Shown: one piece after another, positions 24,284 to 38,369 of the stretch | Numbering within the stretch: the first letter of the stretch is position 1 | How the letters are laid out: each line of letters starts with the position of its first letter | Assembly: GCA_025345505.1 (NCBI GenBank) | Contig: JANVCC010000076.1 | Span: 10,069,156 to 10,133,155, forward strand | Length of the DNA: 64,000 nucleotides | Source of the DNA: Todiramphus chloris collaris | Lineage: Eukaryota > Chordata > Aves > Coraciiformes > Alcedinidae | Direction: 5' to 3' | Program-made: the position numbers and the translations under genes | Notes under the pieces: generated by a model | Seen by the model: the letters and a program-made list of their open reading frames with translations, nothing else | What the model was told of the DNA's origin: nothing | The model's database searches: none

Positions 24284-27200
24284 GTACGTCGTCGGCCGGG
24301 GCAGCCCCCGGCCCGAAACGGGGCGCCAGGTTTGTGCTGGGCTGCCCGGCCCGAGGCACGGGGGGAGCCGGGACTCTGGCCCTGCCGGGAAGGGCAGCGC
24401 CGCTCCGGGCAGGCTGCCTGTGCTCGGGGGCGGTGTAACGGGTCAGTTTATTTGGGGGTGGGGGACATTTTTGGCTTCCCCGTGCAGAGCTGGGCGGTGA
24501 GGGCGTAGATGTAGCGCCCCGCAATCCACGCAGCCCCCCCCCCCCACCGCGGGGAGCCTGCAGCTCGGCAGTTTGTAGGGATTTAGGTGCTCCGGGGCCA
24601 TCCCTTCCCGGCGAACGGTGGAGGTCTGATGGCTCCTTGCGCCCGAGAAACCTCCCTCCAGCCGCAGCACTGCAGCAGGGGCTGTAACGTGGAAAGGGAG
24701 CCCAGCCGGGCTTACCCCTGTGCACACCCCACCGATAGCTGCCCGCGGAGACACCCAGCGTGGGCAGCCTGGGCAGCAGCACGGGCGAGGGATTTAGTTT
24801 TCGGAGGAAAAGGGCTGTTTTGTTTCCAAGGTGTCGAGACACACCTCCCGTCAGCACCAGCTGTGAGCCTGTACCTGTGCTGGCATGTGCTGCTGCCACG
24901 GTATGGCAGGGATCGCTGCAGGCAGGCTTTTGAAATGGCAGGGCACAGACCCCCTGGGGAAGGGGGGTGGGACTGAACCCAGTCCTTTTACCGAGTCATT
25001 AATTTATTTATTTTTCGAAAAATTCTTTTTATTACTCTCTCAGTTCTCAAAATTAGGCGGTCCATACCTCCTCTAGCCTTACTCGAGCGGGCTGAACGTC
25101 AATCTTTATGTAAGCGATGGAAGAGTAAAGAAGTGATTTGGCATGCTGTTTCAGCAGAAGCTGTGGAGTTGCTGCTTGCTTGGACACAATAAAATAGTAA
25201 CCGTAATTGCTGCCCAAACTGTTAATGTCTGATAAAGCGGGGGGTCCTCTGCAGATGGATGTGGAGGAAGTCTCCTTTGCAGTAATGCAGTCGCGGGGTT
25301 CCATGCTGATGACTGCAGAGGGACAGAAACGCGGGTTGAATGTCTTAAAGAAGTAGTCATAGTGCATCTTTCCTATTTGAAGGAACAGGCTCACATAATA
25401 TTTTTAACCTTTATGTGTTCCTAGCAGCGGTCAGAACAAGTGGTTGTTGTTGTGCTCTTGACTGTTCACCCCCGGGGAAGACAGGTTTCACAGGTAGCTC
25501 TAATTAGACTCTTTGTTTTTTTGTTGTTGCAAGGATTAACTCTCGATCAGTTAGAAATGCACTCTGCACTTTAAAGGTGAAGATTCTTCTTCAAGCTCCT
25601 ATTAAGTCTCGAGTGTGGTATAGAATTGCTGGAGCTTTGCAGTAAAAAAAAAATTTAAAAATTCTCAAAATTCTGCCTTCTTTTCCCTCTCCTTGAGCTA
25701 TTTTTAGGATGTGTATACTATGCTTTTAGCACCTCATTTTCTTTGGACCTACGGGCAGGCAAGCACAGACTCCCAGATCCCTTTACAGCAGCATTCTCTA
25801 GGTTACACCTTTGTTTTCCTGTTCTTCCCCTTGGAACATTGTCTCCTCCCCTCTTAGTGCAGAGTTTTGCTGCAGAAGAGGGTCTTGCTGGCTTTAAGCA
25901 TTTTTTTTGCTACCTTCAGGGAAGGTGATGCCTGGCAGTGGTTGTACCAGGTGCGGGTAGCAGTGTGCTTATGGTTCTTGTGAGGTGGACACGTTGATGA
26001 CGCTGTTCCAGCTGAGCGCATGGATAACTCATGGTGCTGGGTCTCCCCAGCAACTCCCGTTGCTGGGTCTAAAGCAGACGAGGGGCAACTTCCAGGTGCT
26101 GTGGCTCGGGGCACTTTTCAAGCTGAGAACATCCATCTTCCCCTATCAAGAAAAGGAATGAGCTGCCAGCAGTAATCGCACTTGGATCCCTTCCTGGGTG
26201 CGTAAACTCTCCCCTGCTCATCTCCTGCAGGTGTCCTGCTCTGTGCTGTCATTGGGCCCTAGGCTGGCCATGCTGTGGGAAGCCTCCCGTACTGAAGCAA
26301 TACACTTCTCTCTGCATCCCTCTGCCTGGTGTGTAAAACTTGGGAGAGGGAGGAAGGCTCTGTTTAAGAAGCTGTGACATTTAAATAACATTTGTCGCTA
26401 GAGCAGGAGAGTATTGTGTGTACCAGAGTACCTCTAAGCTGTGAGTATGTCTCCTGAAAAGTTGTACAGTGTGCTTGCATAGAGCCACATGTGCTATATA
26501 GCGTCAGTTTATTCTATATATAGATGTCTGTGGAATGGCACGATTGGATATGGTGGCCTGCTGCGAGGCAGTGACAATGGGGATGTGAGGGTTATGTTTC
26601 GTTGCGTGTGAAGAGGTAGAAGGCTGAATATGTTGAACCCTCTATTGCAGTAGGCACTGTATAGCACAAGAACTGTAAAAGGCACCTGTGAATGTCACAC
26701 GGGTTGCGTTACTGATTTTCCAACAACCTGTCCACCAGTAGCTGCCTCTTCTATTGCAAATAGGCCAGCGTGTTTCCTGAATAGCATTAGCTTACTTTAA
26801 TACCTAGGTTCCTAGTTAGAGCATTACTAATGCTGTTATGTATGTTTTAATTCATTTATTCTAGCTCAGTCCGTTGCAGATTCAGCAGAAGCTATGCAGA
26901 GCTGAAACCTGTGGCATCCGCCTTTGCCAATCCCATCTGCCAGTTTCTGCAGGAGATAAGAAAGGCGGGTGCACACTTGGGCCTTGTTTGTGACCAGTGG
27001 CCTGTCTCAGTTTGCTGAAACAAAAATCAAGGCAAAGGAAGAGTGAAGCTGTCACGTGTATTTTTAGGAAGTGCTTCTGATAGAAGTAAGGAGTGTGAAC
27101 GATCTGTTTCTTACCTGTGCAGCAGCCATTGTCCACGTGGGTTGTCTCGCAGTCAACCTTAGGCTGTGTGAATTAACTTACTGGTTTGTTTACTTGGGGT

Positions 27201-27566
27201 CTTTCACAAATACCCAGAACATAACCTGAGAACACCGTTTGTATTCCACCACGCTTTTTGTTTGTTTGTTTTTGTTCTCCTCAGCAGATGACTGTTTATG
27301 GGTGTTAAGTTGTATCATAAATAAGTCTGATCCTTTGGACTTTGTTATCACTTTCTATCCATGATACTGGGAGTGCTTGACAAGCCCTGGTGAAGTATGT
27401 TCTGGAATAGGTATGTGAAGTATGTTCTATGAAGGTGGAGAGAACTTGTATCTCATTTTTTGTGTGTTGGTTTGGTTGGGTTCTTTCTGTTGGAATATCA
27501 AAGAGAAACTCAAAGCTGTGATTCTCATCTTCCCCAAGTCATAGTCATAGCCTATTACAAAATAAG

Positions 27567-27603
<37 letters not shown>

Positions 27604-30600
27604 GCCTTCCAGACTCACATTTGACCCACAGCTGGGTACCCTGTCTTGTCAAAGCTTTGAAGTGATGGAACAGGAGCTTGTGGAAGCTTTTCCTGGGTAC
27701 TGCTGGGTGGGTGGGGGTAGAAGGATGGGCTCTGACTAAAAGGGGAAATTGATGTGGAAATTTTCTTTGGTGTTTGCCTCCAGGGTGTCCATCTGATTAA
27801 GCAAGAAATGATGAATATTTACCTAAAAACCGAGCTCTTAGATACCTTTATTTGAAGTGTGCAAGCTTTTAACAAACAATCCTGAAATCGAAATTGCTGG
27901 TTACCTAGTAACAGTTTTTCACCATTATAATCCAACAGGTATGTGCGTGTTATGCAACTTCACACTCTTAATTTCTGAGAAGAGGTGAGACTTTGGCTGG
28001 TACATTCATTCCGCCTCTTTCTGACCCATTTTCTAGTTTTATCCTAGTGAGGACTATTGCCAAACCACAAGCAAAAGAAAAGACGCTGCCCTGTCTTTCA
28101 TAATAAGCCCCAACTAGTTTAAGAATTAAAACAACAAAAGCAAGGTGTTTAACATTGACGTCATTTATTAAAGATAAACATATTTGCAATCCAGGAGGAT
28201 GGTGACTAGAAAATAATTATACAAAATTATACTGTCAAGGTTTCCAGTAGATTTAGATATGTTAATATAAGTGGAAAATGAGCCTTTCACTTGTAGTGGC
28301 ATTTAATCAGCAAGAAATTCTGCTCATTTCAGCTTGCCATGGGACAGCCTGTACTTCCCTGATGTTTCTTGGAAGTAGGAAAAGGTGTGCAGAATGGCTT
28401 CAGTGTATTTTTTTAATTGTATTTTATTTTTAATCTCTGTTGAGGCAGTGTTCCTTAATCTCAGTGCCCCCTCACGCACAGCTTGTGCAATTATACCTAT
28501 GGATAATGCAGTATGTTCTCAGGGCGTATGGCTGTGCTAACGTGTTAGTGTTTCCTACAATCAAAAAGGCCCTACTTTAGCCTTGAGTAGTCATGCCTCA
28601 ATCTTGGCTGTGGAAAATAGAACAGGAAATAGGACATGCTCCCCAGATATATGACAGAGTGATCCTTCGTATTTACCTCAACTTGTCTCTGTGAAATAGA
28701 AATTTTGGTATTTTGAATGCCAGATAAAACAGGAGATGGAAGCTCATGTTTTGGAAGGCTAATGGGGCACCCTCCCCCAGAGAGGTCCCCTTTCTATAGC
28801 CCCACAGTGATATTGCTGCACACTGTAATCTCACAGGCTTAAGACATAACTTCACTGAGAGACATGTAAGAAAAACACTGCTGAAGAAACGGCTTTGGGG
28901 AAGATCCTCTGCAGATTAATATTTAAACCAGTACCAGTTCATCCCCACCCGAGTTATTGGAGATCTTTTGCAGAGTATGTGAGTTCAGAATAAAGAAGCC
29001 AGGTCGTCCGCTTAGTGTTTTGCTATGCGGCTCATTTGATGAGCAGCTTACACAGGTACTGAAGCCTGAGCTTACAGTGCTAAGCATGGTTAGGTATGAG
29101 TGTAACTGTTGTGAGACTGGAGATAAATATTTGTCACAAGGTATTATGCTTTTGACTGTAAAAGTTACCTGTCCGGGGAAAATGTAAATGCTTGCATGGA
29201 AGAAACCCTCACAGAGAAACAGCTCTTAAGCAATTTGTTTCTTAGACAGTTACTGTATAGTGCATTCCTCCCCAATTAATGGTATAGAGCAAAGGTGGCA
29301 TTGCTCAACAATTGATATTAAGTGCTGACTTAAAATGATGACCATGATATCACCACAGTGTTATCATGTTAGATTAAATTTATGGTTACTCTTGCATCAA
29401 TAATGGTATTACTCTTTCTTCTCTTGCATAACACACCTCAGTATTTATGTGAAGGAAGTTTATTTTGAAGGCTTTCTTGGAAGGAAGAAGCTTATATTGC
29501 CTGCTGTTTCTCATTTGCAAAAACATTACCTTTTACCCACTACTGTGAAGCACAAACTAGGAGTAAATCACTCTATTGAGAAAATAGGTATGCAATAAAT
29601 TTTCATGAGCAGTTTCAATCTTGGATTTGTTGCAAGCTTGAAATAACTTCTATGGGGAAATTACTCGTGGCACTGGAGGGAAGAAGCGCTGACAAAGTTG
29701 TGAATAAGACAAGTCATTCAGCAAAAAGCATTACTGACACTGCCTTGAATCTGGTTTTAGTGTTGTTAATATTGAGTGTTAGAATAAGTAAATAATAAAT
29801 ATTGTTAAAATCCTCTGCAACTGCAAAAATGTCATGTCTGTTAATCCAGGGTGGCACAGTGGTTCTGAAAGGCAAGAAGAAAACAAGAGGGAGATAACTT
29901 TGAAGTCCTAATAAATCACCCAAGCTTAGCCTTCCTTCTCCTCCCAGACTTTTGATATCATTAGTAATTTGATGCCACTGAATTTTCAATGCATTTTTGT
30001 TTGATTACTTTAAAATTAGAATCAGCTATCTCATTGCCGGAAAAAAAGTGTTCTCATTAAAAAATAATTAATTTCTTTTGAAGTCCAGAATATCTGTGGT
30101 GGAATAGAAAGCTAGCCATTTCTTTATCTAACTTTTGAGGTCAGAACAAATAGAGCCTATGGCAAGGCATTAGGAAAACATGACCTTGGCTGAGCAGCAT
30201 GACCCTGCCGGTGTCTAGGCCCCTCTTGTCCAGTGCAAAGTGTTGACTCTTGAGTCAAAGTACATTTTCATGATTAGGGAAAAAAAAAAACTAAACAAAC
30301 CAACCAAAACCCAACAAAACTCAACATTTAATGTAGTTGATTAAATGTCCCATTTAACTTTTGAAAAGAGATGTGGAGTAGGAAAGCGGTTGTAGCTTTA
30401 CAATAGAGGTTCCAGTGCCAGGAAGCCAGGATGGGAAGAATTGCTGCTAATTAAGTGCAGATAAAACAAGGAAGAAGGGCTCTGAGTCACCCTCTGATGT
30501 GGCTCAGGGGTGAGAGCTCAGGCCAGCAAGGGGGCTGGGATGGGGGTAACACATTCATGTAAATAAACTGGGAACTCTCCCTCTAAATGAGTATTTTCCC

Positions 30601-33600
30601 CCATTTCAGCTCTGGGATGGGCTCAGAGCTCCCTTACTGTTTCTGAAGGGCAAGAGATGAGACATCAAGGGAAAAACAAAAAAAAGCATCATTGCATATT
30701 TGAGAATGCAGTGGGTGAACTGTTGACTGTAACATTCCTGTTGCAAAAAGGGAAGGCAAAAAAAGGTAACTGTGGTTCTGTAGTGGAAATTTATGGTTTA
30801 ACAGTTAGACTTCACACAAGCTTTCCTATTTCCTTTAGACCCAGAAGGGATGCGTTCAGTAAATGCTGTAAAATACACGTGCCTGAAAATTCTAAGATGT
30901 GCTAAACTATCTGGTGGGCAATACTGATATTTCTTCTAGTATGACAAACTTTTTTATTAGTTCGGTAGAGGTCGCAAACATAACAATCTTTAGCCATAAG
31001 ATGAAGACACCAATTTTTTTTGGTTTTTGTTTGTTTGCTTGGCTGGCAAACTTTTGTTTTTTAGTAAGGAGGAAGCAGTCAGGTATTTTGGTTTCCTTCA
31101 GGATTGTGAGAAATTGCTCTCCCAAGTATTGCATGGAAGGGCAATTAATTTCTCTTTAATTCCTTGTTTTAGGGGTGCTCTGTACATATCTGAGAAGAGA
31201 CTGCTAGGTTTTGTGCTCACCTGCTTGGCTGGGTAATCAGTGGTTGCTGGATAAGTTTCACCCTGTCAAAGCATGTGTAAAGCTGGACAAAACTTTGAGG
31301 GTATTAAAAAAAACAGTGAAACAACCCAAACCAAAATTCCTCATGAACTACTAAACCTGCTTGCCTAATGGATAAATTCTTTGCTGGGCAAGGTAGAAAT
31401 TCAGACTGTGTAAGAGATGCACATCAGGCTGACTTGTCCCTTCCATACTGTGGATAACTGCCTTGGTTTGCCGGGTCACTGTGCCAGGTATTAAGCTTTG
31501 CTTTCTTTCCAGAATGGTTGTCTATCCCTTTAACCAAAGAGGAATTATGCAGCCCAAGTACATATCGGGATGGCTTCTAGCATTTTCTTTTCAAAGGATA
31601 TGCAATAGAAGGGCTTCTTTGTCATACTAATAAACCCTTCAGTACCAAGGTGTTGTAAAAGCAAGTAAGCTGTTGTTTTTTTAATCAGCATAGCGTGAGT
31701 GATAGTGATGAATAGTCCTGCGTGGAAGGTTTTAAATGAATTTCTAGCCTGTTCACTGTGTAGTATCAACTGATGATCATTTATGATTCATATCTTGAAA
31801 GTTTTTGCTTGCCTGCCTGTTCCTTTTATATCCAAACCCATGTGATTAGGTATACAAAGGTCTAAAACCTCTCTTACACAATTTTCATTTCTTTCATTAA
31901 ACTAATCTGTGCTTGTGTGTATAATATAAGCACATCAGTTTATTACCTTACAACATAAATAACTAATTATTTTATAAAATAATGAAGAAAGAATCCTTGT
32001 GTGCTAAGTGATTGCAGTAGGGTTTGGTAGTCCCATTTCTAATTTGAGGGATTGTGAATTATGTGGAAGAGGCGGTTTAAGTGTGTCATTTACACCACTC
32101 ATGTCTTCCAGCTTGCACAGATGAGTTGGCTGAAGTGCATAAAGTTATGGAAATATGTTTGGGATACGTTGGTTTGATTATAGGGGGAAATGGATTATAT
32201 GCTTTACTCAGATGCAAGATGTCTTTTTAAAGTTAAAATACACATCAAAATACACAGTATTTTTATGCTTTTCCCAAAGGTCTAGATTTCATACTAGCTA
32301 ACTTGGAGCTCTTCATCCCAGATGCAGCTACTCCTCAGTGCTGCACGAGTAGAACTATAAAGCACTATTAGAGAAGTTATGTACAGATACAATTACTATG
32401 AAGCATGTGAAATTTTGAAACATGATGATCTGAATGAAACTGGTATTTGGTTTCTGACTTCTAGAGCTTCTTTCTCCCCCATTCCCAGCTAATGTTCTTC
32501 CCTTCCAATATTTGTTTCTCCTCAGTTGCTTTGTGTAAGTGGATAATGTTTTTTTGTACAGACATTAAACTTACTTTAACTTGTGGAGCAGCTGTGATAC
32601 TTGCTGTGGAAGAAAAGGAAGGAAATGCAAGGGGTTTCAGAGTCCTTGCAGAATACTACTTTTCTGTCTGATCTGTCAAAGCAACTAACAGGAGTATGAA
32701 TATAAGAAAATTATTTAGGATTTTTCAGTGTCAGTTTGCTTCTGTGACTAGGAAGTCAGTTACAAACCCTGGGATGAGGAAGGGTTTCTATGATGAAAAA
32801 GAGAGAATGTGTGGTGCAGCCTTGACAACTGCCTCTTGTACACAAAGCAGCATTTGGTGTTGTCATTTGAAGTTGCATTGATGCACAGAGACTGTGATGG
32901 CACTGTGCACTTTTCTTTATGTGAGAAAACGTTTTCCGTGGCTCTTGTTCACCACTGGGTCTTGTTTGCACTCAGCGAGTAGAGCCATTTATGTTATGAA
33001 CTGAACAGAGCAAAAAACTTTATTAGACTCTTTGAGAGTCTAAAGTAGCTTCTTTACACATAAAAGAGTAAAAATAATTTCATAAGTGCTAAGTGAGAAA
33101 TACCTTCTGCCTGCAAGCTGTGCATGCTGTCAGAGGAGGGAGCCCGTAGCTGGTAGAGGTCCTTACCTGTGCCTTTGTTGCAGATTGTCTTCTAGGAATG
33201 GCAACGATGGATGCTTCTCTTTCCCTCCACTTTTTCTAGGCAGGCTCAAAGCCTTATCAGTTTCTCACAAAGACCCTTCAGGTGAGGTGATGTTTACCTT
33301 GCTGCAGGCGGGCAGTGCCAGCCTGCTCTGCGCTGCCCCGTACGGATGCTGCTGGCCCTGGGAGGAGGGAGGCAGTGGCCGCTGCAGGAGCCAACTGCAG
33401 CTTGCTCAGGCTGCTGAAGATGGGCTCGTGGAAGTGACAGCAGAGTTGCCAGCAGCAGCTCTGCTCCCAGTCGTCTTGGGGAGCTGCAGAAAACTGCTCA
33501 GTCACTGTTGCATTACAGAGGTGATGCAAGTTTTGGCAGACCACGCTGATTTCTGAAGCAGCTTCTCTTCCTTCCGGTCTGTGGTATTTGGTGTTACTCT

Positions 33601-35394
33601 CGAGTCGGTATTTTGGGCTTCCTGTGCAAAATGCTGGGAGGTCTTTTCTGTAGTTGTCTCTTTATGAATCCCTGGATACTGTGGTGGGGGGGTTGAAATA
33701 ATGCAGAATTAAACTCCTGTGATTTTTTTTCTTTTTTAATTTTTTTTCCCCCCTCTTCCTGGCACATTGGCTTGCTCATCTTGTCCTTCTGCCTTCCTGG
33801 CCTTTCTGACTCTCTTGCATCCTGGCTCCTCCCTCATTGCCCCCTGGATTAAGTTGGTATTCATATTTATAACATTGTCTGAGTTTGAAAGGAGCCCCAG
33901 TGAAGTCTGCCTCTGGCTATATCCGGTGTGAGAGCAGGGTGCTTACCTGGCCTCATCTTGCTGGGGGAACTTCCTGCTGGCTCCAGTGAAAGCTGCAGAA
34001 GCTACCTGTATTTGATCTCCTAGATACCAAATGCAGAGATGTTCCTTTGCCCTTTATTCTGTGCTTAGAGAAGCTTTTACAAGCTGATAAATAAAATCCT
34101 TCAAAATTTAAGAGATTAATGGATTCAGGCTGGCTTTTCAAAAATTGCTCACTCTTGATCTGCTTCAGAAGGTAGTCAGCGTGTTGGGGCAATCAAAGCC
34201 CCCAAGTGACTTTGAGTTTGTGGCTGAGCTCACCTCACCTAGAGCATTCCCCCACATTCTCTCATCCTCTGAACAAGCTCAAAAGCAACGAATGCCTTCG
34301 CAGCACGGCAATGCCATTGGACCTGTGGCAAACTGCTGAGTGCTGGTGCAGTCCCAGGCTGCTGGAACAGCAGGAAAGCAGCAGGGAAGTGCTTGGTTTC
34401 CAGCACCTGTGGGGTGTTACCTGTTCTGCTTTTGTTTCATTTATGCAGCTTCCCATCTTTCCTGCCTTTCTGCCAAACTTGCTGTACGCTTCATCTGACC
34501 CAATGAAAAGACTTTTGGGGATGAATCAACCTCAGTGACATTTCCTGCGTGCTTGGGGAAAGGCCAGAGTCCTGCTCTGGAGGGTTACAAGGTTTAAATG
34601 CCCTGCAAGGCTGACCATTTTGACAGGTTGGAATGACTAGGTGAAATGCATTTCAATGCCACCTTATAGCAGCACAATCTTAAGTTGACTTAAGCCATCA
34701 GTCTACCACACCTTTAAGCTTCAGCTCCCCAGCAACTCGTTCTTACCCTTGTGCCAGCACAGACATGATCAGCTGCATCAGGGAACTGGTCAGCCACACA
34801 CCAGGTAGATATGTTTGGTCCATGTCAGTTGATGACTGAAACAGTATTTTAGCTCCACGCCAGCCCTTGATCTCAAGTATAGGGAGATTGCAGTGTAGTC
34901 AAATTGACTTTCCACAGGAGTGATAAAACTGGGGAATTTGTAGCCTCATGCATACAACCATGGCTGTTTCTTTGGTCTCTCCAGATACCTTTTTCTTTTT
35001 TCTCCCCTCAAATTCTGCTGTAATAGGCAGGTTGTTTAATTCTGGAACAACAGATGGCAAAAGGCTCTGGTGGTTTTGCTGGCAAAATGCTTTATTGTTG
35101 CTATGGGAATAGTCCTTGCACTGCTGCAGATCTGGAGTGACTCCTGGTTGTCTAGCGGATCCGTTACACCACGTTTGTGGACACTGGGGAATGAGTTGGA
35201 TTCTCAGGATCTAAGGAATGTAACTTAAAGATTTCTTCCATGAGTGCAACCAGAGGACAAAGTAGACCTAAGTGTTTCCTCTAACAGGTGTACTCTTTCA
35301 CTTTTGTTTTCTCTGCTTTTTAATAATGAGTATCTTAAACTGCAAATACAAGACAGAATGCATACTAACTTTAAAATACGTGTTTTGTTTTTAG
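24284..35394 (+). other. FAM13A: FAM13A intron after short-form first exon
   Basis: The first 650 bases are still CpG-rich promoter DNA. The remainder is AT-leaning with no exon, RNA gene or clear transposon seen. It holds a 29-base T run at 27570-27598. The 156-codon open frame at 33086-33556 is GC-rich but has no recognisable similarity or repeats and is left uncalled. Confidence 0.8.
27570..27598. repeat. T29 homopolymer
   Basis: Twenty-nine T bases. On the minus strand this is a poly-A tail-like run, but no retroposed gene copy was recognised on either side. Confidence 0.92.
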
Positions 35395-35436
35395 CTCCCA
35401 AGAAGATGAGCGGCCTATGTCACCCTTCTATGTGAG
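35395..35436 (+). CDS. FAM13A: FAM13A shared exon, 42-nt microexon
   Basis: This is the first exon shared by the long and short forms. The acceptor is TTTTGTTTTTAG and the donor GTATTT (weak, followed by T-rich sequence). It completes Ser and then reads SQEDERPMSPFYV plus two bases of Ser, matching human SQEDERPLSPFYL. It is only 42 nt long, phase 2 to phase 2, so it can be skipped without breaking the frame. A Ser-Pro pair (MSPF) is a possible proline-directed phosphorylation site. The exon is too short to appear as its own open frame, because longer frames in other phases cover it. Confidence 0.9.
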
Positions 35437-38369
35437 GTATTTACTCAATTATTTTATTTTTCTGTGTGGGATTAATTCATTACTGGAATTAACATGGGAA
35501 GTGATGCCCGAAATGCTGAACAAACTGTAATCAAACTGAATATTAATGTTAAGTTCATAATTGCTGCTCAGCTAGTGGGAAGAATGAATCTTTGGGGATA
35601 CAAACTCCGTTGTAATTTTTTTTCTGTTTAGAGACAAGGATCAGGTTTTCATGCCAGTCTTGTAAATTCTTAATTAGAAGACGGACATTTGTTTCCTTCT
35701 TTCTTCAGTTCATTATGTATCTCAGATGCTTGTAATGAGTAGCTTATAATCTGTGGGCAGAGGAGAGATTTTTGCCACAAGCTTTGAGGAGCTGACAGCG
35801 TGTGCTGCTCAGAAAAGCCAGGAGCCAGCTGGTGAGTCAGCAGCACATCCAGCAACTGCTCCTCTGCTGCAGCCCAGAAAAGCAGGGAAGCTCCTGCGTC
35901 CCCAGTGTGCCTGCCTGGAGGGAATGGCACTTGCGCTGCATTTGAACAAATTGTGTGTCTTGTTTTGCCAACTGGAGGGCAAAGTCACTGCTTGTAAAAG
36001 TGGCCTAATTCTGTTGACATCAGTGGAAGTTTGCTCTGCCTGTTTCAAGCAGCAGGCTCAATTCCAGTGCTTTCATTTATACTTAGTGGAGCCAGGGCAA
36101 TTAACAGTGAAGGGCTGCAGAGGAGAAAGGGCCAGATATTATAATTGGGTTCTTTGATCTCTGCAGAGTTTAAACAAATAGAAAGAAATCCCTGTGGTGC
36201 TTTCTGTGAGAGCAGTGATATTTGGAAATCTTAGAGTGATCTGTTAAATTTGTTAATTCTCTTGCATATATTCCTATTTATCTTTGTAGCTTGGCTTTTT
36301 TCTTAAGAGAATTTTTGGAACATAAACTATAGGAGGTGTGCATTTCATGCATACTCTTAATATGGAGACTTCCATTCAAACTGTGCAAAAATGTGGGTCA
36401 GTGGACTGCTCATGTTCTAGCCTAGTTGCATGGTCTTATCTGCCTTCCTGTTGATGCACCATCATTCCCTGCAGTGTATATGTGCAGATGTTGGCTAGTC
36501 CATGCTTCAAAAGCTATAAAATGTTTGAGGACATTCTGCCTTTTCCTTTGGAGATTATTTTGTAGCTGCTTACATTCCCCTGTCACAAGTTTTCCCCAGT
36601 TTAAATCCTCATCTTGTCTTTCCATTGAATTTAGTCCCTCTCTTTCTGGATAAATGGGACCTTCAAATGATTGTAGGCTTTCCTTACATTCCCATCTGTC
36701 TTACTGCCTGAAACTATCCTTACAAGCCCTTTCCTGAATCGTGGAAAAGGAGAATCTCTTCATCTGACCGTGTCAGGATTGCTGAGGAGATCGGGAGCAA
36801 GGCGTTGACCTGAGGAAATGGTGTCAAAGCAGGACATTTATGAGAAGGAGGGAGCAGATTGGAAATTTTTAAATAGAGATGTGGGCATATTAGGATGGGG
36901 AACAAAGAATGAGTGTATCCATTGGAATGAAGGGATGTCTTTCCATATCTTGCATATAGAACGGTCAGGAATAAACACCTACTTGGAAAGTGAAGAAGTG
37001 ACTAGTAGAAGAAAAGAGGGAGCAGCACACCTTGCAACAGAAGGCTTTATGCCAAGCTTGCCTCTTTTGTAACATTGCTGAGACACAATTGCTTGTAAAT
37101 AAAGCTAACAGCTTGTAAGTCTTCCTGCTATTTATCACACATGAGAAATGCGTGCTCCCGAGGTCAGCTGCCAAGTGCAGTTAATTTGGCAGGAGAGCTG
37201 GTGCTGGCGGGGCACTTCATGGTGCTTCAACAACAGAGAACTTGAGTGGGTGTTCATTTTTTTTTTCTGTGCAGCTTTCAATGTTCTAATTGTTGCCCCA
37301 GAGCTGTGCGTGACCTATGTAGGAATTGCATTTCACACCACGGAAAAGAAAGGGGAGACTGTCAGCTTTAGCTGTGTGATGGTCAAATCTTTGTGTCGGT
37401 ACCAGCCACACACTTACATGGTTTGAAATACTGCTCAAGTAATCCTTCAAGTGGATCATGAATGTGTACGTACAGAGCAGTTGCTGCTGTGTTTATACAG
37501 TAGTTCCTTAGAGATAATTATGCAATGAGTTAATTAAATGAGAATAAGAGCTCTTCAGCTTCCAAACACTGCATAATACTTGTCCTTTGCCAAACTGAAG
37601 GAACATTGTGTCCCTCTGTTAAACAGTTTTGGTAGGATCAAACCCGAGACTTGACTCTAGTGCTGTACTACGTCAGCTAGAACTGGAGATATTTCCCTGC
37701 ATGTTAGTTTTAGCAACAAGACAAATGCTTGAGGCATTAGCTTTGCATTAGCTTTAAGTCAGAACTGTCAAAATGCCACAAATACACTGTTTCTTTAAAT
37801 GGCACTGATTTAGGTTTTGTTTGGGGTTTTTTAATTTGTTTTTTTTTTTTTTAGACAGCAGGGAAGTCATGACCAAATGTAGAATTAATCACTGCTGCTG
37901 CACTGTAAGGGAATAAGCAGTTTATTAACAGTACAAGAAAAAGTGGTAACTGAGGCAAATTGTGACATACGTTTGTCAAGAGAGTTGATACCTGTACAAA
38001 CAAATTCCTGTTTGTAAGACTTTCCAGAGAGAGGAATAAAAGCACTATACCTAATCTGCCTGATGTCAGCAAAATGGTTTTTATTCTGCCATCTGCGTGG
38101 AGAAGCTGGGCATTGGTACTAAAGCCTAAAGATGGGTAGGGAGGGGACAAGGCCTGTAAGTATTGCTGGTAGGAGAGGAAGGAGATTGCTGGCGGAGCTC
38201 CATAAGTATAATGGACTTTTTTTTTTTTCCTTTAATAGGTGCTGGCATAATGAAATGGAATCATGCTCAGGATTTGGGCTTATAGCAAAAATTTAGAAAG
38301 AGTGAATGGGATGGGCATGTCTCTAAGAGAGAAAATATGACAGTGAGATAAGATACAAGATGATTGAGG

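Larger units (their letters stand above)
23500..24930 (+). promoter_or_regulatory. FAM13A: CpG-island promoter of the FAM13A short form
   Basis: This is the only long stretch in the window that is strongly GC-rich and dense in CpG, most intensely at 24000-24560. It surrounds the short-form start codon. GC boxes (GGGGCGGG) occur at 24021-24028 and 24084-24091, with further GGCGGG runs near 24217 and C-rich equivalents at 24128-24140. A 12-base C run lies at 24534-24545. Boundaries are judged by eye. Position and content agree with the internal promoter that makes the RhoGAP-less protein in mammals. Confidence 0.85.

Noticed and set aside
23883..24500. 205-codon open frame across the promoter and short-form exon as a single protein
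   Set aside because: It reads through the donor at 24284 into GC-rich intron and lacks an ATG before 24246. Only 24255-24283 matches FAM13A.
33086..33556. 156-codon plus-strand open frame
   Set aside because: No recognisable domain, Cys- and Leu-rich composition typical of chance frames in GC-richer DNA, and no splice-site or promoter support; a shorter minus-strand frame overlaps it.
35130..35180. tRNA-like string (TCCTGGTTGTCTAGCGGATC)
   Set aside because: It resembles the 5' arm of a glutamate tRNA for about 15 bases, but there is no anticodon arm, TTCGA loop or closing acceptor stem.
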